Assembly: GCF_018687935.1 (NCBI RefSeq)
Contig: NZ_CP061308.1
Coordinates: 1,606,048 to 1,670,047 of the forward strand
Direction of reading: 5' to 3'
Length of the DNA stretch: 64,000 nt
Source of the DNA: Polynucleobacter sp. JS-JIR-5-A7
Lineage (GTDB): Bacteria; Pseudomonadota; Gammaproteobacteria; Burkholderiales; Burkholderiaceae
Position 1 is the first letter of the stretch; the number at the start of each line of letters is the position of its first letter. The notes under the pieces were generated by a model. That model was not told the origin of the DNA. It searched no databases and saw nothing but the letters and a program-made list of their open reading frames with translations. Shown here piece by piece: positions 26,730-35,310 of the stretch. Made by a program: the position numbers and the translations under genes.

Positions 26730-27160
26730 TTATTGCTTCCATTTTTTTGCGCTTGCTCTAGGGCATGCTTTGCTTCGGGAGGCATATAGTTTTCATCATG
26801 CTTTGCTAGCACTTCACTAGCAACAAATTCACCATTGGAATTAAGACGACCTTGGATAACTGCGCCCTTACCCTCTTTAAATAAATCTGGCAGGATTCCG
26901 GTATATGACACGGGAATATCTTTCACAAGATCAGTAATCACAAAGTGAACTGTCAAGCCATCGCGCTTTACAGAGCCATCCTTAACCATGCCACCAATGC
27001 GAAAGGCTTGGCCTTGTGGCGCCTTACCAGCAGCCACTTCGCTTGGGGTGACATAAAGTGCAATATTGCTATTGAGCGCATTCAAAATCAACATTGCAGC
27101 GCTGCCAATAACCACTAAGGCAGCAACAATCATGAGTGCACGTTTATATCTAGGCTTCAC
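26726..27160 (-). CDS. ccmE: Periplasmic haem chaperone CcmE
   Basis: Haem chaperone of 144 aa: an N-terminal membrane anchor (residues 9-29), then an OB-fold periplasmic domain with FRIGGMVKDGSVKRDG, and the C-terminal motif KHDENYMPPEA in which H121 is the covalent haem ligand and Y125 the axial ligand. This is the classical HxxxY form. It receives haem from CcmABCD and gives it to CcmF. Overlaps ccmD and ccmF by 4 bp. Confidence 0.97.
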   Translation of the reverse strand: MKPRYKRALMIVAALVVIGSAAMLILNALNSNIALYVTPSEVAAGKAPQGQAFRIGGMVKDGSVKRDGLTVHFVITDLVKDIPVSYTGILPDLFKEGKGAVIQGRLNSNGEFVASEVLAKHDENYMPPEAKHALEQAQKNGSNK

Positions 27161-27345
27161 TGACTACTTTCTTGATCAAACTGTTCTGCTAAACGCTCTT
27201 GCTGAAGTCTGCGAATAATTGCTTTTTTGCAGACCCGAATACTCATAGGCTCCCACAATAAAACCGCTGCACAAACACCAAAACTACTCCATACATAGAG
27301 TGCGTAGCCACCCATTGCAAAAAACTCTGCTGGACTATTCCACAT
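27157..27345 (-). CDS. ccmD: Haem exporter protein CcmD
   Basis: Small single-span membrane protein of 62 aa from the ATG at 27345, which overlaps the ccmC stop as TAATG. The longer frame from 27378 would extend deep into ccmC and is rejected. It begins MWNSPAEFFAMGGYALYVW, the standard CcmD opening, with one helix and a basic C-terminal tail (KKAIIRRLQQERLAEQ). It stabilises CcmABC and helps release holo-CcmE. Confidence 0.93.
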   Translation of the reverse strand: MWNSPAEFFAMGGYALYVWSSFGVCAAVLLWEPMSIRVCKKAIIRRLQQERLAEQFDQESSQ

Positions 27346-28115
27346 TAGCTTTTCACCTCTTCTAATTGTCTCACCCAATCCGTATGGGCTTCACGCTCCA
27401 GGATAATGGTGCGGACGCGCATTAAGCCTACTGCAATGGAGTACATCCAGAAGCACAGAGTCATTAATAACATTCCTAGCAACATGGTCTGTGCCATGGC
27501 TGGAGCCTTAGTCAAAGACACTGAGGCGCCTTGATGGAGGGTATTCCACCATTTCACTGAAAAATAAATAATGGGCACATTGACCACACCGACCAAAGCC
27601 AAAATCGCGCCCGCTTTATCTGCTCTGCGCGGATTATCGATTGAAGCCTGTAAGGCAATGAAACCTAAATAGAGGAATAACAAAATCAGCTCTGAAGTGA
27701 GGCGGGCATCCCATACCCACCAAGCACCCCACATGGGCTTACCCCAGAATGCACCTGTCCACAAGGATAGAAAAGCCATCCAAGCACCAATGGGTGCTAG
27801 CGCTTGTGCCATCATGGCTGATAGGCGAGTATTAAAAATCAGCCCTAAACCTGCCCATGCTGCCATCACTACGTAGATGAACATCGACATCCAAGAAACT
27901 GGCACATGAACAAAGATAATTCGATAGCCCTGGCCTTGAACAGCATCCACTGGTGCCACAAAGAAACTGACCCAAAGACCGGCTACCCCAAAGATAGCAG
28001 TCAAAACCCAAAAGAGTGGAATCAGCTTTCCCGCTAATGGATAAAAGGTACTGGGGCTTGATAACTTAAACCAGTTCATCAGGCGGTTATTAGAAAAATT
28101 ATTTGTATCAGTCAT
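27345..28115 (-). CDS. ccmC: Haem exporter/handling protein CcmC
   Basis: Six-helix membrane protein of 256 aa with the WWD signature WGAWWVWDARLTSELILLFLYLG and flanking conserved histidines (VHVPVSWMS and WNTLHQGAS). It loads haem onto CcmE with CcmD. The N-terminus has about 30 polar residues before the first helix, a little longer than typical. Start overlaps ccmB stop by 4 bp. Confidence 0.96.
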   Translation of the reverse strand: MTDTNNFSNNRLMNWFKLSSPSTFYPLAGKLIPLFWVLTAIFGVAGLWVSFFVAPVDAVQGQGYRIIFVHVPVSWMSMFIYVVMAAWAGLGLIFNTRLSAMMAQALAPIGAWMAFLSLWTGAFWGKPMWGAWWVWDARLTSELILLFLYLGFIALQASIDNPRRADKAGAILALVGVVNVPIIYFSVKWWNTLHQGASVSLTKAPAMAQTMLLGMLLMTLCFWMYSIAVGLMRVRTIILEREAHTDWVRQLEEVKS

Positions 28116-28777
28116 TCAATCGCAATCTTTACAGCGGTAGCACTAACCCAAGGGACAAATGCTAAAGCCAAAATCAATAAAGCGCCCAACAAGGAAAAAT
28201 GTCCAGAAGTCTCTAGTCCCACACTACTGGCATATACTGCCCCAGCGCCAAAAATCAGCACGGGAATATAGAGGGGCAGGATCAACAAACTCATCAATAC
28301 GCTCCCACCCCGGACACCCAGAGTTAAGGCTGCGCCAATAGAGCCCAATAGTGAGAGTACTGGGGTGCCCAGCAACAAAGTTCCCATTAATACATATAGG
28401 GAGCTTGGATCAAGATCAAACTGAATTCCAATCACTGGCGCCAAAATGACCAATGGCAAGCCACAAACAAGCCAGTGCGCAATGATTTTCCCAGCAATCA
28501 ATAAAGCCATCGGCTGCGGTGAGAGAACGATTTGCTCTAAAGCCCCATCAGCGTAATCGGCCGCAAACATCCGATGCAAGCCCAGTAAGGTGGCCAACAA
28601 TGCAGCAACCCAGATTACGCCTGGAGCGATTTTGCGAAGGAGCGCGGCATCCGCACCAATGCCTAAAGGAAATAAACTTGTCACCACGACAAAGAAAAAT
28701 AATGCCGTTAGCACCTCACTCTTGCGACGCATTACCAAGAGCAAATCTCGTTGAATCATGGCAAATAAGGCGCTCAT
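28112..28777 (-). CDS. ccmB: Haem exporter ABC permease CcmB
   Basis: ABC-type membrane subunit of 221 aa with six helices. Family segments are MIQRDLLLVMRRKSEVLTALFFFVVVTSLFPLGIG, RMFAADYADGALEQIVLSPQP and GTPVLSLLGSIGAALTLGVRGGSVLMSLLILPLYIP. It pairs with the CcmA ATPase to release haem-loaded CcmE. It overlaps both neighbouring ccm genes by 4 bp. Confidence 0.96.
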   Translation of the reverse strand: MSALFAMIQRDLLLVMRRKSEVLTALFFFVVVTSLFPLGIGADAALLRKIAPGVIWVAALLATLLGLHRMFAADYADGALEQIVLSPQPMALLIAGKIIAHWLVCGLPLVILAPVIGIQFDLDPSSLYVLMGTLLLGTPVLSLLGSIGAALTLGVRGGSVLMSLLILPLYIPVLIFGAGAVYASSVGLETSGHFSLLGALLILALAFVPWVSATAVKIAIE

Positions 28778-29421
28778 AAATCCAGCACCTTCACATGAGG
28801 GAGGTTTATAGTCTGGTGGCTCGTCAGTACTAGCAAGCCACTAGCAGCAAGATGCTCGGCAATCAGGTTCTCTAGTTCAGTAACGGCATTGCTATCTAAG
28901 GCATTAAATGGCTCATCCAAAATCCATAGACGCGCTTGACGCGTCAACATCCGCGCCATGACGACTCTGCGCTTTTGTCCTGCTGATAAATAATGCACTG
29001 GTAAATTTTCACGGCCACGCAAACCAATACGCCATAAAGCAGCCAATGCCTGATCAAGAGAAAGCTTGACATCATCGAGTGCCGCATACATTTGCAAATT
29101 TTCGAGAGCGCTTAACTCCTCTTTGAGCGCATCACGATGACCTAAAAATAATAATTCGCGATGATAGTGAGCTGGCTCAGAAAAGATGGATTGTGTATTC
29201 CACAACACTTCACCAGACTCAGGCTTAGATAAGCCAGTCAAGAGACGCAATAGACTCGTTTTACCAACCCCGTTTTCACCACGAACATGCAGGCAGTCAC
29301 CAGCAACAAGCCGAAAACTCAGACCAGAAAATAAGCTTCTGTCGCCACGCACACAGGCCAAAGCGCGTGCTTCAAGCGCTTGACTAGATTGACTGGAAGT
29401 TGGGGAAAGATGGGCTGTCAT
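28774..29421 (-). CDS. ccmA: Haem exporter ATP-binding protein CcmA
   Basis: ABC ATPase of about 215 aa and first gene of the nine-gene ccm operon. Walker A GENGVGKTSLLRLL, signature HYLSAGQKRRVVMARM and Walker B RLWILDEPFNALD are all intact. The start is uncertain: ATG at 29421 is given, but a TTG at 29463 with an AGGGG stretch nearby would add 14 residues. Transcription probably begins in the 118 bp upstream, where a TATAAT box is seen. Confidence 0.93.
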   Translation of the reverse strand: MTAHLSPTSSQSSQALEARALACVRGDRSLFSGLSFRLVAGDCLHVRGENGVGKTSLLRLLTGLSKPESGEVLWNTQSIFSEPAHYHRELLFLGHRDALKEELSALENLQMYAALDDVKLSLDQALAALWRIGLRGRENLPVHYLSAGQKRRVVMARMLTRQARLWILDEPFNALDSNAVTELENLIAEHLAASGLLVLTSHQTINLPHVKVLDL

Positions 29422-29537
29422 GAGTGTTTTGGCATGAATCAAACCGCCAAACGCATTGTCCAAGAGCCCCTACAGGCTGTCAAACGTACAGAAAGGGATT
29501 TTTGAGAATAATCTCTTTTAATTCAATTGCTTACGAG

Positions 29538-29543
29538 ATTATA
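29538..29543 (-). promoter_or_regulatory. Candidate -10 box for the ccm operon
   Basis: A consensus TATAAT on the minus strand in the gap upstream of ccmA, giving a leader of about 70-110 nt. The -35 region is weak, so this is tentative. The remainder of the 29464-29581 gap shows no other clear element. Confidence 0.35.
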
Positions 29544-29581
29544 AGCGGAGTTTAACGGCAAGTCTCTAAATGCCTAAAACG

Positions 29582-30553
29582 CTATTCTGGCTTGATACCC
29601 GCGCTTTTAATAATTTTCCCCCAGCGGGCTGACTCTTTCTTTTGGAAGACCCCAAATGCCTCAGATGTCATAGCGTAATACTTGGCACCCTCAGACTCCA
29701 ACTTTTTTTGCACCGCTGGCTGCTGCATAATTTTGCTCACATCATCATGCAGTTTTTTGACGACAGCGGGTGGTGTTCCTACTGGCGCAAATAGACCAAT
29801 CCAATTTTTAACATCAAAACCGGGAAGGGTTTCGCTAATGCTCGGTAAATCGGGCATCGATGGATCTCTGGTGGCACCAGTCACCGCCAAGCCCCGCAAC
29901 TTATCACTCTTCACATATGGAAGAATGGTGGGCATGGTTGCAAACATGACTTGAGTTTGCCCACCGATTAAATCGGTAATCGCCAAGGCATTTCCTTTGT
30001 ACGGAATATGCGTCATGTCCACCTTAGCAGTCATTACAAAAAGTTCACCTGCTAAATGACTAGCAGTTCCAATACCCCCTGAACCATAAGATACTTTTCC
30101 TGGGTTCGTTTTTAAATAGGCAATCAGCTCACTCACATTTTTCACCGGAAGACTTGGGTTAACAGCCAATAAACCTTCAGCATCGAGAACAAAAACTACT
30201 GGAACAAAATCTTTCAGCGGGTCGTACGGCATATTTTTTACGAGGTAAGGATTAACTGCATGCGTACCGATACTTCCCATAATTAAGGTGTAGCCGTCAG
30301 CTGGAGACTTGGCAACAAAGTCAGCGCCAATATTGCCACCGCCACCCGTCTTGTTCTCAACAATTACTGGTTGACCATAAGACTCGCTTAATGCTTGCGC
30401 GATGATGCGTGAGAAACCATCGGCGATTCCGCCAGTAGCAAACGGTGAAATAATTTTAATTTGACGATTGGGGTAATTTGCTCCTTGCGCACAAGCAAGT
30501 TGAGCGCTCAAAAACGTTAATCCCAGAACACAGGCTAGTGCAATTTTTTTCAC
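29582..30553 (-). CDS. Bug/TctC-family receptor
   Basis: Periplasmic receptor of about 323 aa. Likely start is GTG at 30553 (VKKIALACVLGLTFLSAQLACAQ as signal peptide); a TTG six bases earlier is possible. The mature part opens ANYPNRQIKIISPFATGGIADGFSR, with PFATGGIAD as its ligand loop. It follows a family-3 solute-binding gene with a gap of about 10 bp, implying cotranscription. Confidence 0.92.
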   Translation of the reverse strand: MKKIALACVLGLTFLSAQLACAQGANYPNRQIKIISPFATGGIADGFSRIIAQALSESYGQPVIVENKTGGGGNIGADFVAKSPADGYTLIMGSIGTHAVNPYLVKNMPYDPLKDFVPVVFVLDAEGLLAVNPSLPVKNVSELIAYLKTNPGKVSYGSGGIGTASHLAGELFVMTAKVDMTHIPYKGNALAITDLIGGQTQVMFATMPTILPYVKSDKLRGLAVTGATRDPSMPDLPSISETLPGFDVKNWIGLFAPVGTPPAVVKKLHDDVSKIMQQPAVQKKLESEGAKYYAMTSEAFGVFQKKESARWGKIIKSAGIKPE

Positions 30554-30563
30554 GTTCAATTTC

Positions 30564-31307
30564 TTAAGAAGATTTATTCAGGGGTGCGGGTGCCAAACCC
30601 TGTACTTGATATTTCTGAATCAGATCAGCTACCAAACCCGTACTAATAAATTCCTCTACACAGGCAGTTAAAAATTGAACTGCCTCATGATTGGCATTCT
30701 GGGTTGCAATCGCTTGTTGGATTCCAGTAAATTGGCCATCGAGAACCCGTGATCCAGGAATTTTGTGAGCAGCAGTTATGAGGCCTGTTTTCAAGCCTGC
30801 TAATGCATCGAGCTTTTCATTCACAAATAAATCATTGCTTGCTTGAATGCTGTCAGCATGAACCAAGGTGGCATGTTGCAGATTACGCTGCAGCCAAAGA
30901 TCGTAGGCGCTCTTAAAAAAAGAGGCGATGCGGATCCCAGGACGGTCTACTTGTGACACATCGTGAAGGGGCGAATTGTCCAATACCAGATAGGTTGCCT
31001 CCAACTCAACGTAGGCAGGCGTGAAGGTCACTTTTTTAGCGCGCGCAGGATCTGAGCCCAACAATACAATTCCACACTTTCCACTGGCAGCAGATTCAAC
31101 CACCTCATCCTGAGTTTCAAGGCCAACGAGTTTGAGCTCAACATCTAAGCGTTTGGCGATCTCACGACAGATATCAGGGGCGATGCCAGTAGGCTCACCC
31201 GAAGGTGAGCGCCCAGTCACAAGCAAAAAGTTTCCAAGATAGACTGCGGCCGAGAGAACGCCGTGAGGAGCAAGTTGACTCCTCACTTCAGGTGAGATGA
31301 AATTCAA
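30564..31307 (-). CDS. Family-3 solute-binding-domain protein without signal peptide
   Basis: A 247-aa protein with a type II periplasmic-binding fold of the amino-acid (SBP_bac_3) group: TGIAPDICREIAKRLDVELKLVGLETQDEVVE and KCGIVLLGSDPARAKKVTFTPAYVELEATYLV. The start is TTG at 31307 with an AGGA site 7 nt upstream. The sequence has no hydrophobic leader: it begins NFISPEVRSQLAPHGVLSAAVYLGN, so the product may be cytoplasmic, or the gene may have lost its leader. It lies between an MBL hydrolase and a Bug receptor on the same strand. Confidence 0.8.
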   Translation of the reverse strand: MNFISPEVRSQLAPHGVLSAAVYLGNFLLVTGRSPSGEPTGIAPDICREIAKRLDVELKLVGLETQDEVVESAASGKCGIVLLGSDPARAKKVTFTPAYVELEATYLVLDNSPLHDVSQVDRPGIRIASFFKSAYDLWLQRNLQHATLVHADSIQASNDLFVNEKLDALAGLKTGLITAAHKIPGSRVLDGQFTGIQQAIATQNANHEAVQFLTACVEEFISTGLVADLIQKYQVQGLAPAPLNKSS

Positions 31308-31334
31308 GAAAATCCTATCTGCTATGAATACGAT

Positions 31335-32192
31335 TTAAAACTGGACTGTTTCACCTTCTGTCATCGGAACAATCTTGATATTGCTTCCCTTCATCGCCTC
31401 CTGGAATTCAGCAAGCGTGCCTTTTGTCATCGGATTGGAGTTGTAGTGCATTGGAATCACCATCTTAGGTTTGATCCAAGTTTTTAATGCATAAGCCGCA
31501 TCGTCTGGCGCCATAGTGAAGTTGCCACCAATCGGAATCAACACTAAATCTGGTTTGTAGTGTTCGCTGATGAACTTCATATCGCTAAATAAACCGGTAT
31601 CGCCCATATGCCAAATCTTGAAACCATTTTCAAGTTCAATAATGTAGCCCATTGCTTCGCCTGCGGGATGTGATTCCATCTTTTCAGTAGCGGGATTTTT
31701 CCAGACCAACAAAGAGGAGTGCTCAGCCTGAACTGCAGTTACCTTCACTCCCGGCAAAGGAGTTACGCGACCAGTTTTATTAAAACGCCAGCCGAGATCA
31801 GCAGGCAAGATCCCCAATGTAATTAATGGTGTCACCATATCAGCAGGGCCGTACAACTTAGTGTTATTTGCTTTAGCTACTGCGGGTGCATCACCAATAT
31901 GGTCTACGTGCGCATGAGTTACCAATACCAAATCAATTGGACCAATTGCAGCCAAATCATTTTTGTACTGTGGGGGAGTTTTTGGTCCACCAGTAATCCA
32001 CGGATCAATCAAAATCATCTTGCCCTGAGGAGACTTAATCCGAAATCCGGCCTGACCGAACCATAAAAGCTCTGCCTTACCTTGTGCGCCTGCGCTTGTA
32101 GCAGTTTGAGCCAAAGCAAGGCTGCTGCCAGCCAAAAATATTGGCAGCAATAAAGCATTTGCAATCGTTTTCTTAAATGAAGCGCTTCCCAT
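31335..32192 (-). CDS. Exported metallo-beta-lactamase-fold hydrolase (UPF0173/UlaG-like)
   Basis: 285-aa MBL-fold enzyme with a signal peptide (hydrophobic 11-27, cut near residue 28 after LALAQ). The dinuclear zinc motif is THAHVDHIGDAPAV, with further ligands in HMGDTGLFSDM and IPMHYNSNPM. Relatives are general metal-dependent hydrolases, some lactonases; function is unassigned. An AGGAGA site precedes ATG. It is the first gene of a three-gene leftward unit with the two receptors. Confidence 0.88.
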   Translation of the reverse strand: MGSASFKKTIANALLLPIFLAGSSLALAQTATSAGAQGKAELLWFGQAGFRIKSPQGKMILIDPWITGGPKTPPQYKNDLAAIGPIDLVLVTHAHVDHIGDAPAVAKANNTKLYGPADMVTPLITLGILPADLGWRFNKTGRVTPLPGVKVTAVQAEHSSLLVWKNPATEKMESHPAGEAMGYIIELENGFKIWHMGDTGLFSDMKFISEHYKPDLVLIPIGGNFTMAPDDAAYALKTWIKPKMVIPMHYNSNPMTKGTLAEFQEAMKGSNIKIVPMTEGETVQF

Positions 32193-32343
32193 GGTTTTGT
32201 CTCCTAAAATCTTTTATGTGAATAAGAAAACTATATCCGAAATCGGGTATCAGGGCTGAGCAAGCCTCTTATACGGCACTGCACCAATTCTTAGGGCCAA
32301 ATACTTTGTATTTTTGTGACAAGCGTGCTTTGATACAAATGAA

Positions 32344-32365
32344 AAGCCCCGTAAGAACGGGGCTT
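32344..32365 (-). terminator. Intrinsic terminator of the quinone oxidoreductase gene
   Basis: 9-bp stem AAGCCCCGT / ACGGGGCTT with a 4-nt loop; on the minus strand it is followed by TTC after GGGGCTTTT. It lies 25 bp after the oxidoreductase stop. The rest of the 197-bp gap from 32193 shows no coding potential that I can support. Confidence 0.85.
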
Positions 32366-32389
32366 GTGCTAATCAACTTCTACTTCCAC

Positions 32390-33370
32390 TTAAGGAATCA
32401 TCACAATGGCGCCAGATACTTTTCTGCCTTCAGCGGCACGATGTGCATCAGCCGCCTGCTCTAGTGGGAACTTCGCACCGATCTGCACTTTGACATAACC
32501 CTTAGCAATGGCATCGAATACCGCTTTAGCGTTCTCTTGCAACAACGCATGAGTCGCGTTATGAGGAAACACTGATGGTCTTGTTAAGAATAGGCAACCT
32601 TTTTTATTAAGAATCTCTGGCTGAATTTCAGGGGCAGGACCGGAAGCGGCACCAAAGAGTGCAAGCGTACCAAAAGGGGCTACGCAATCTAAAGAACCCA
32701 AGAACGTATCCTTAGCCACAGAGTCATAAACCACATTGGCTTTTTTGCCACCGGTCGCCTTCAATACTTCCTCCACCCAATTGGCATTGGAGTAATCGAC
32801 AACAGCATCACATCCCGCTTCCTTAGCTGCAGCAACTTTTGCTTGAGAACCAACTGTGCCGACCACAAAAGCACCCAAACCTTTTGCCCAGCCAGCCAAA
32901 ATTTGGCCAACACCACCAGCAGCAGCATGTACCAATACGATGTCACCGGATTTCACTTTGTAAGTCTTTTGCACAAGGTATTGGGCAGTCATGGCTTTAA
33001 AGAAGACTGCAGCAGCAACTTCATCTGAAACATTGTCGGGCACTGGGACTAACTTATCAGCAGCAACATTACGTGCACTAGCGTACGCACCAATACCTGC
33101 ATTCATATACATGACACGGTCGCCTACTTTTAAACCAGTGACACCCTCACCCAAAGACTCAACTACACCAACAGCCTCATGACCAAGACCCGTAGGTAAT
33201 TCAAGCGGGTAGAAACCAGAGCGCTGATAAATGTCGATGAAATTAAATCCAATCGCTGTCTGACGAATCTGCACTTCGCCCTTTGCTGGTGGAGGTAATT
33301 CTTTATCAATCACTTGAATGACGTCTGCGCCACCCAGTTTATCCAGACTCACTACTCTTGCTTTTGTCAC
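32390..33370 (-). CDS. Quinone oxidoreductase (zeta-crystallin type, MDR family)
   Basis: NADPH-dependent medium-chain reductase of 326 aa lacking structural zinc, like QorA. Visible are RQTAIGFNFIDIYQRSGFYP, LPTGLGHEAVGVVESLGEGV and the nucleotide loop VHAAAGGVGQILAGWAKGLGA. GTG at 33370 is used as start, with AGGTGA 4 nt upstream. It reduces quinones one electron at a time in related enzymes. Single-gene unit ended by a hairpin. Confidence 0.93.
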   Translation of the reverse strand: MTKARVVSLDKLGGADVIQVIDKELPPPAKGEVQIRQTAIGFNFIDIYQRSGFYPLELPTGLGHEAVGVVESLGEGVTGLKVGDRVMYMNAGIGAYASARNVAADKLVPVPDNVSDEVAAAVFFKAMTAQYLVQKTYKVKSGDIVLVHAAAGGVGQILAGWAKGLGAFVVGTVGSQAKVAAAKEAGCDAVVDYSNANWVEEVLKATGGKKANVVYDSVAKDTFLGSLDCVAPFGTLALFGAASGPAPEIQPEILNKKGCLFLTRPSVFPHNATHALLQENAKAVFDAIAKGYVKVQIGAKFPLEQAADAHRAAEGRKVSGAIVMIP

Positions 33371-33405
33371 ATGTCACCTATTTGTATTTGTTATGAGAAA
33401 AAATA

Positions 33406-33840
33406 TCATACAACAAGGGCGCTTTCTTCTATCACCGCCCAAGTACTGTCTCCCAACTTCTTTACAGCCATGGCATATGTCCAACCATCCGGAATGCCGC
33501 AGCTCCACTCTTTAGGTCCATTCTGTATCAAAACGTTCGTTGAATTTCTGCTGTCGTAATACAGGTGGTAAATTTTTCCATGAATGGGATTGAAGCTAAA
33601 TTTTGCACTGTGCACCATCTCTGTTGCATCGAGCCTTGCCTGCAAGGCCCTCGCCTGCTTCATCAACACCTCAGCCTGCTCCATGATGCGCTCGTACTCT
33701 TGCTTGGCATTTTGACGTGCCACATTTACCGCTTTATCTTTTTCTTCGACTACTTTGATAGGGGCGAAAACAGGGGCGCCAACCTCCATTGGGTATTCGA
33801 TACCCGCGTGTCTTGCTGGGTCGGTGTCTTCGATTCTCAT
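33406..33840 (-). CDS. DUF2452-like hypothetical protein
   Basis: 144-aa soluble protein resembling the DUF2452 family, known from bacteria and animals but without function. Residues about 35-75 (KAVNVARQNAKQEYERIMEQAEVLMKQ...) are likely coiled coil. The C-terminal part FNPIHGKIYHLYYDSRN and KEWSCGIPDGWTYAMAVKKLGDSTWAV is beta-rich and the most family-like. No signal peptide. Its start lies 9 bp from that of a small divergent ORF. Confidence 0.72.
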   Translation of the reverse strand: MRIEDTDPARHAGIEYPMEVGAPVFAPIKVVEEKDKAVNVARQNAKQEYERIMEQAEVLMKQARALQARLDATEMVHSAKFSFNPIHGKIYHLYYDSRNSTNVLIQNGPKEWSCGIPDGWTYAMAVKKLGDSTWAVIEESALVV

Positions 33841-33849
33841 TGCTTGCCC

Positions 33850-33975
33850 GTGAAATCTGGTTTTACTGCAAAATTGGTTTTAGTCAGCGATATTGACCGA
33901 GAAAGTGTGACACAAAAAGGGAAATTTTGCCGAGAGGTAAAGCAAGCTATTGAATACAGCAGCTACAAACACTAA
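33850..33975 (+). CDS. Possible small protein (41 aa), hypothetical
   Basis: GTG-started ORF of 41 codons ending 14 bp before the DUF2237 gene. The product, VKSGFTAKLVLVSDIDRES then a charged tail ending SSYKH, has no recognised family. No clear ribosome site is seen before the GTG. A longer reading from 33565 would run antisense through DUF2452 and is rejected. Its position just ahead of DUF2237 is the main support; it could equally be part of that gene's leader. Confidence 0.25.
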   Translation: MKSGFTAKLVLVSDIDRESVTQKGKFCREVKQAIEYSSYKH

Positions 33976-33989
33976 TAAGGAAAGAATTA

Positions 33990-34364
33990 ATGAGTAATGA
34001 TGTCGCCCTTAACGTTTTAGGGCAGCCCTTGGTTCCCTGTTCTTTTGATCCTCTAACCGGATTCTTGAGGGATGGATGTTGCAAAACCAATGCAGAGGAT
34101 GTGGGTAGTCATCTAGTCTGCGCAATTGTGAATGATGACTTTTTGCAATTTAGCCTCAGCCGTGGCAACGATCTCATTACACCCATGCCTGCATATCGCT
34201 TTCCTGGTCTTGTTGCCGGAGACCAATGGTGTCTATGCATCAACCGCTGGCTCGAAGCAGTAGAGGCTCATTGCGCACCGTTAATTAAATTAGAGAGCAC
34301 CAACATCAAAGCCTTAGAAAAAGTATCCCTAGATTTTCTAGAGCAATACTCCAGCGATATTTAG
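33990..34364 (+). CDS. DUF2237 family protein
   Basis: 124-aa cytoplasmic protein with the DUF2237 hallmarks: NVLGQPLVPCSFDPLTGFLRDGCCKTNAEDVGSH, VCAIVNDDFLQFSLSRGNDL and the GDQWCLCINRWLEA block. The conserved cysteines (PCS, GCC, WCLC) suggest metal or substrate binding; the family has no assigned reaction. An AAGGAAAG site lies upstream of ATG. It is followed after 20 bp by the histone-deacetylase-like gene, probably an operon. Confidence 0.9.
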   Translation: MSNDVALNVLGQPLVPCSFDPLTGFLRDGCCKTNAEDVGSHLVCAIVNDDFLQFSLSRGNDLITPMPAYRFPGLVAGDQWCLCINRWLEAVEAHCAPLIKLESTNIKALEKVSLDFLEQYSSDI

Positions 34365-34384
34365 AGAGTTCTCAGAAAGCGTCT

Positions 34385-35284
34385 TTGAAAGCTTATTACT
34401 CAGACCATTTTGTATTACCACTGCCATCGGGACATCGCTTCCCAATGGAGAAGTATTCCCGCTTGCGGGATTTAGTCGGCTCGCTTGCTAAGCTGGAGTT
34501 ACTTGAAGCACCTGCCGCAAGCGATACACAACTTCTCTATGCACATGACCCGAGCTATCTTCTGAAAGTCATCGAGGGCAAACTGAGTCCTGAAGAGCAA
34601 AGAGAGATTGGCTTTCCTTGGAGCGAAAAAATGGTGGAACGCTCACGACGTTCCGCTGGGGCTACTATCGCTGCAGCTAAGACTGCTATAGGTGAAGGCA
34701 TATCTGGGAATCTTGCTGGAGGCACACACCACGCCTACCGTAATCTTGGCAGCGGGTTTTGCGTATTTAATGACTCCGCAGTTGCCGCTCGCACACTCCA
34801 AAAAGAAATCAGCCCGCACCTCAAGATCGCTATTATTGATTTAGATGTTCATCAGGGTAATGGCACCGCATCTATTCATCAGCACGATGCCTCTATCTTT
34901 ACTCTCTCGATACATGGTGAAAATAATTTTCCCTTTAAAAAGGAAAGTAGCGATCTTGATCTGGGTCTTGCCGATGGATGCGATGATCAAATTTATCTTC
35001 AATCCCTCAATCAATGCCTCGACAAATTAGACTCTCGCTTTAAAGCAGACTTTGTTATTTACCTTGCAGGAGCTGATCCTCATGAAGGAGATCGCTTGGG
35101 CAGACTAAAGCTCAGCAAAACAGGTATGCGTCTCAGAGATGAAACGATCTTTCAATACGCCCTAGATAAACAAATACCCCTGGCATTCTCGATGGCTGGT
35201 GGTTATGGCAAGGAAATCGAATCTACCGTCGAGATTCATTTTCAAACCATCCAAACCGCACTTCACTTCCAACAGCAATATTAG
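34385..35284 (+). CDS. Histone deacetylase-like amidohydrolase
   Basis: Zinc-dependent deacetylase of the HDAC/AcuC/acetylpolyamine amidohydrolase superfamily, 299 aa. Catalytic elements are GGTHHAYRNLGSGFCVFNDSAV (tandem His), IDLDVHQGNGTASI and GADPHEGDRLGRLKLS (zinc Asp/His). TTG at 34385 is taken as start because the conserved YSDHFVLPLPSGHRFPM N-terminus would be lost from the next ATG. In bacteria the substrates are acetylated small molecules or proteins. The tail-to-tail neighbour is a phasin gene. Confidence 0.88.
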   Translation: MKAYYSDHFVLPLPSGHRFPMEKYSRLRDLVGSLAKLELLEAPAASDTQLLYAHDPSYLLKVIEGKLSPEEQREIGFPWSEKMVERSRRSAGATIAAAKTAIGEGISGNLAGGTHHAYRNLGSGFCVFNDSAVAARTLQKEISPHLKIAIIDLDVHQGNGTASIHQHDASIFTLSIHGENNFPFKKESSDLDLGLADGCDDQIYLQSLNQCLDKLDSRFKADFVIYLAGADPHEGDRLGRLKLSKTGMRLRDETIFQYALDKQIPLAFSMAGGYGKEIESTVEIHFQTIQTALHFQQQY

Positions 35285-35310
35285 CGTTAGGGCTGTTTTG
35301 AACACCCCTT

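Noticed and set aside
33565..33975. 136-codon rightward ORF over DUF2452
   Set aside because: Most of it is antisense to the well-supported DUF2452 gene and has no family resemblance; only its last 41 codons are kept as a weak candidate.
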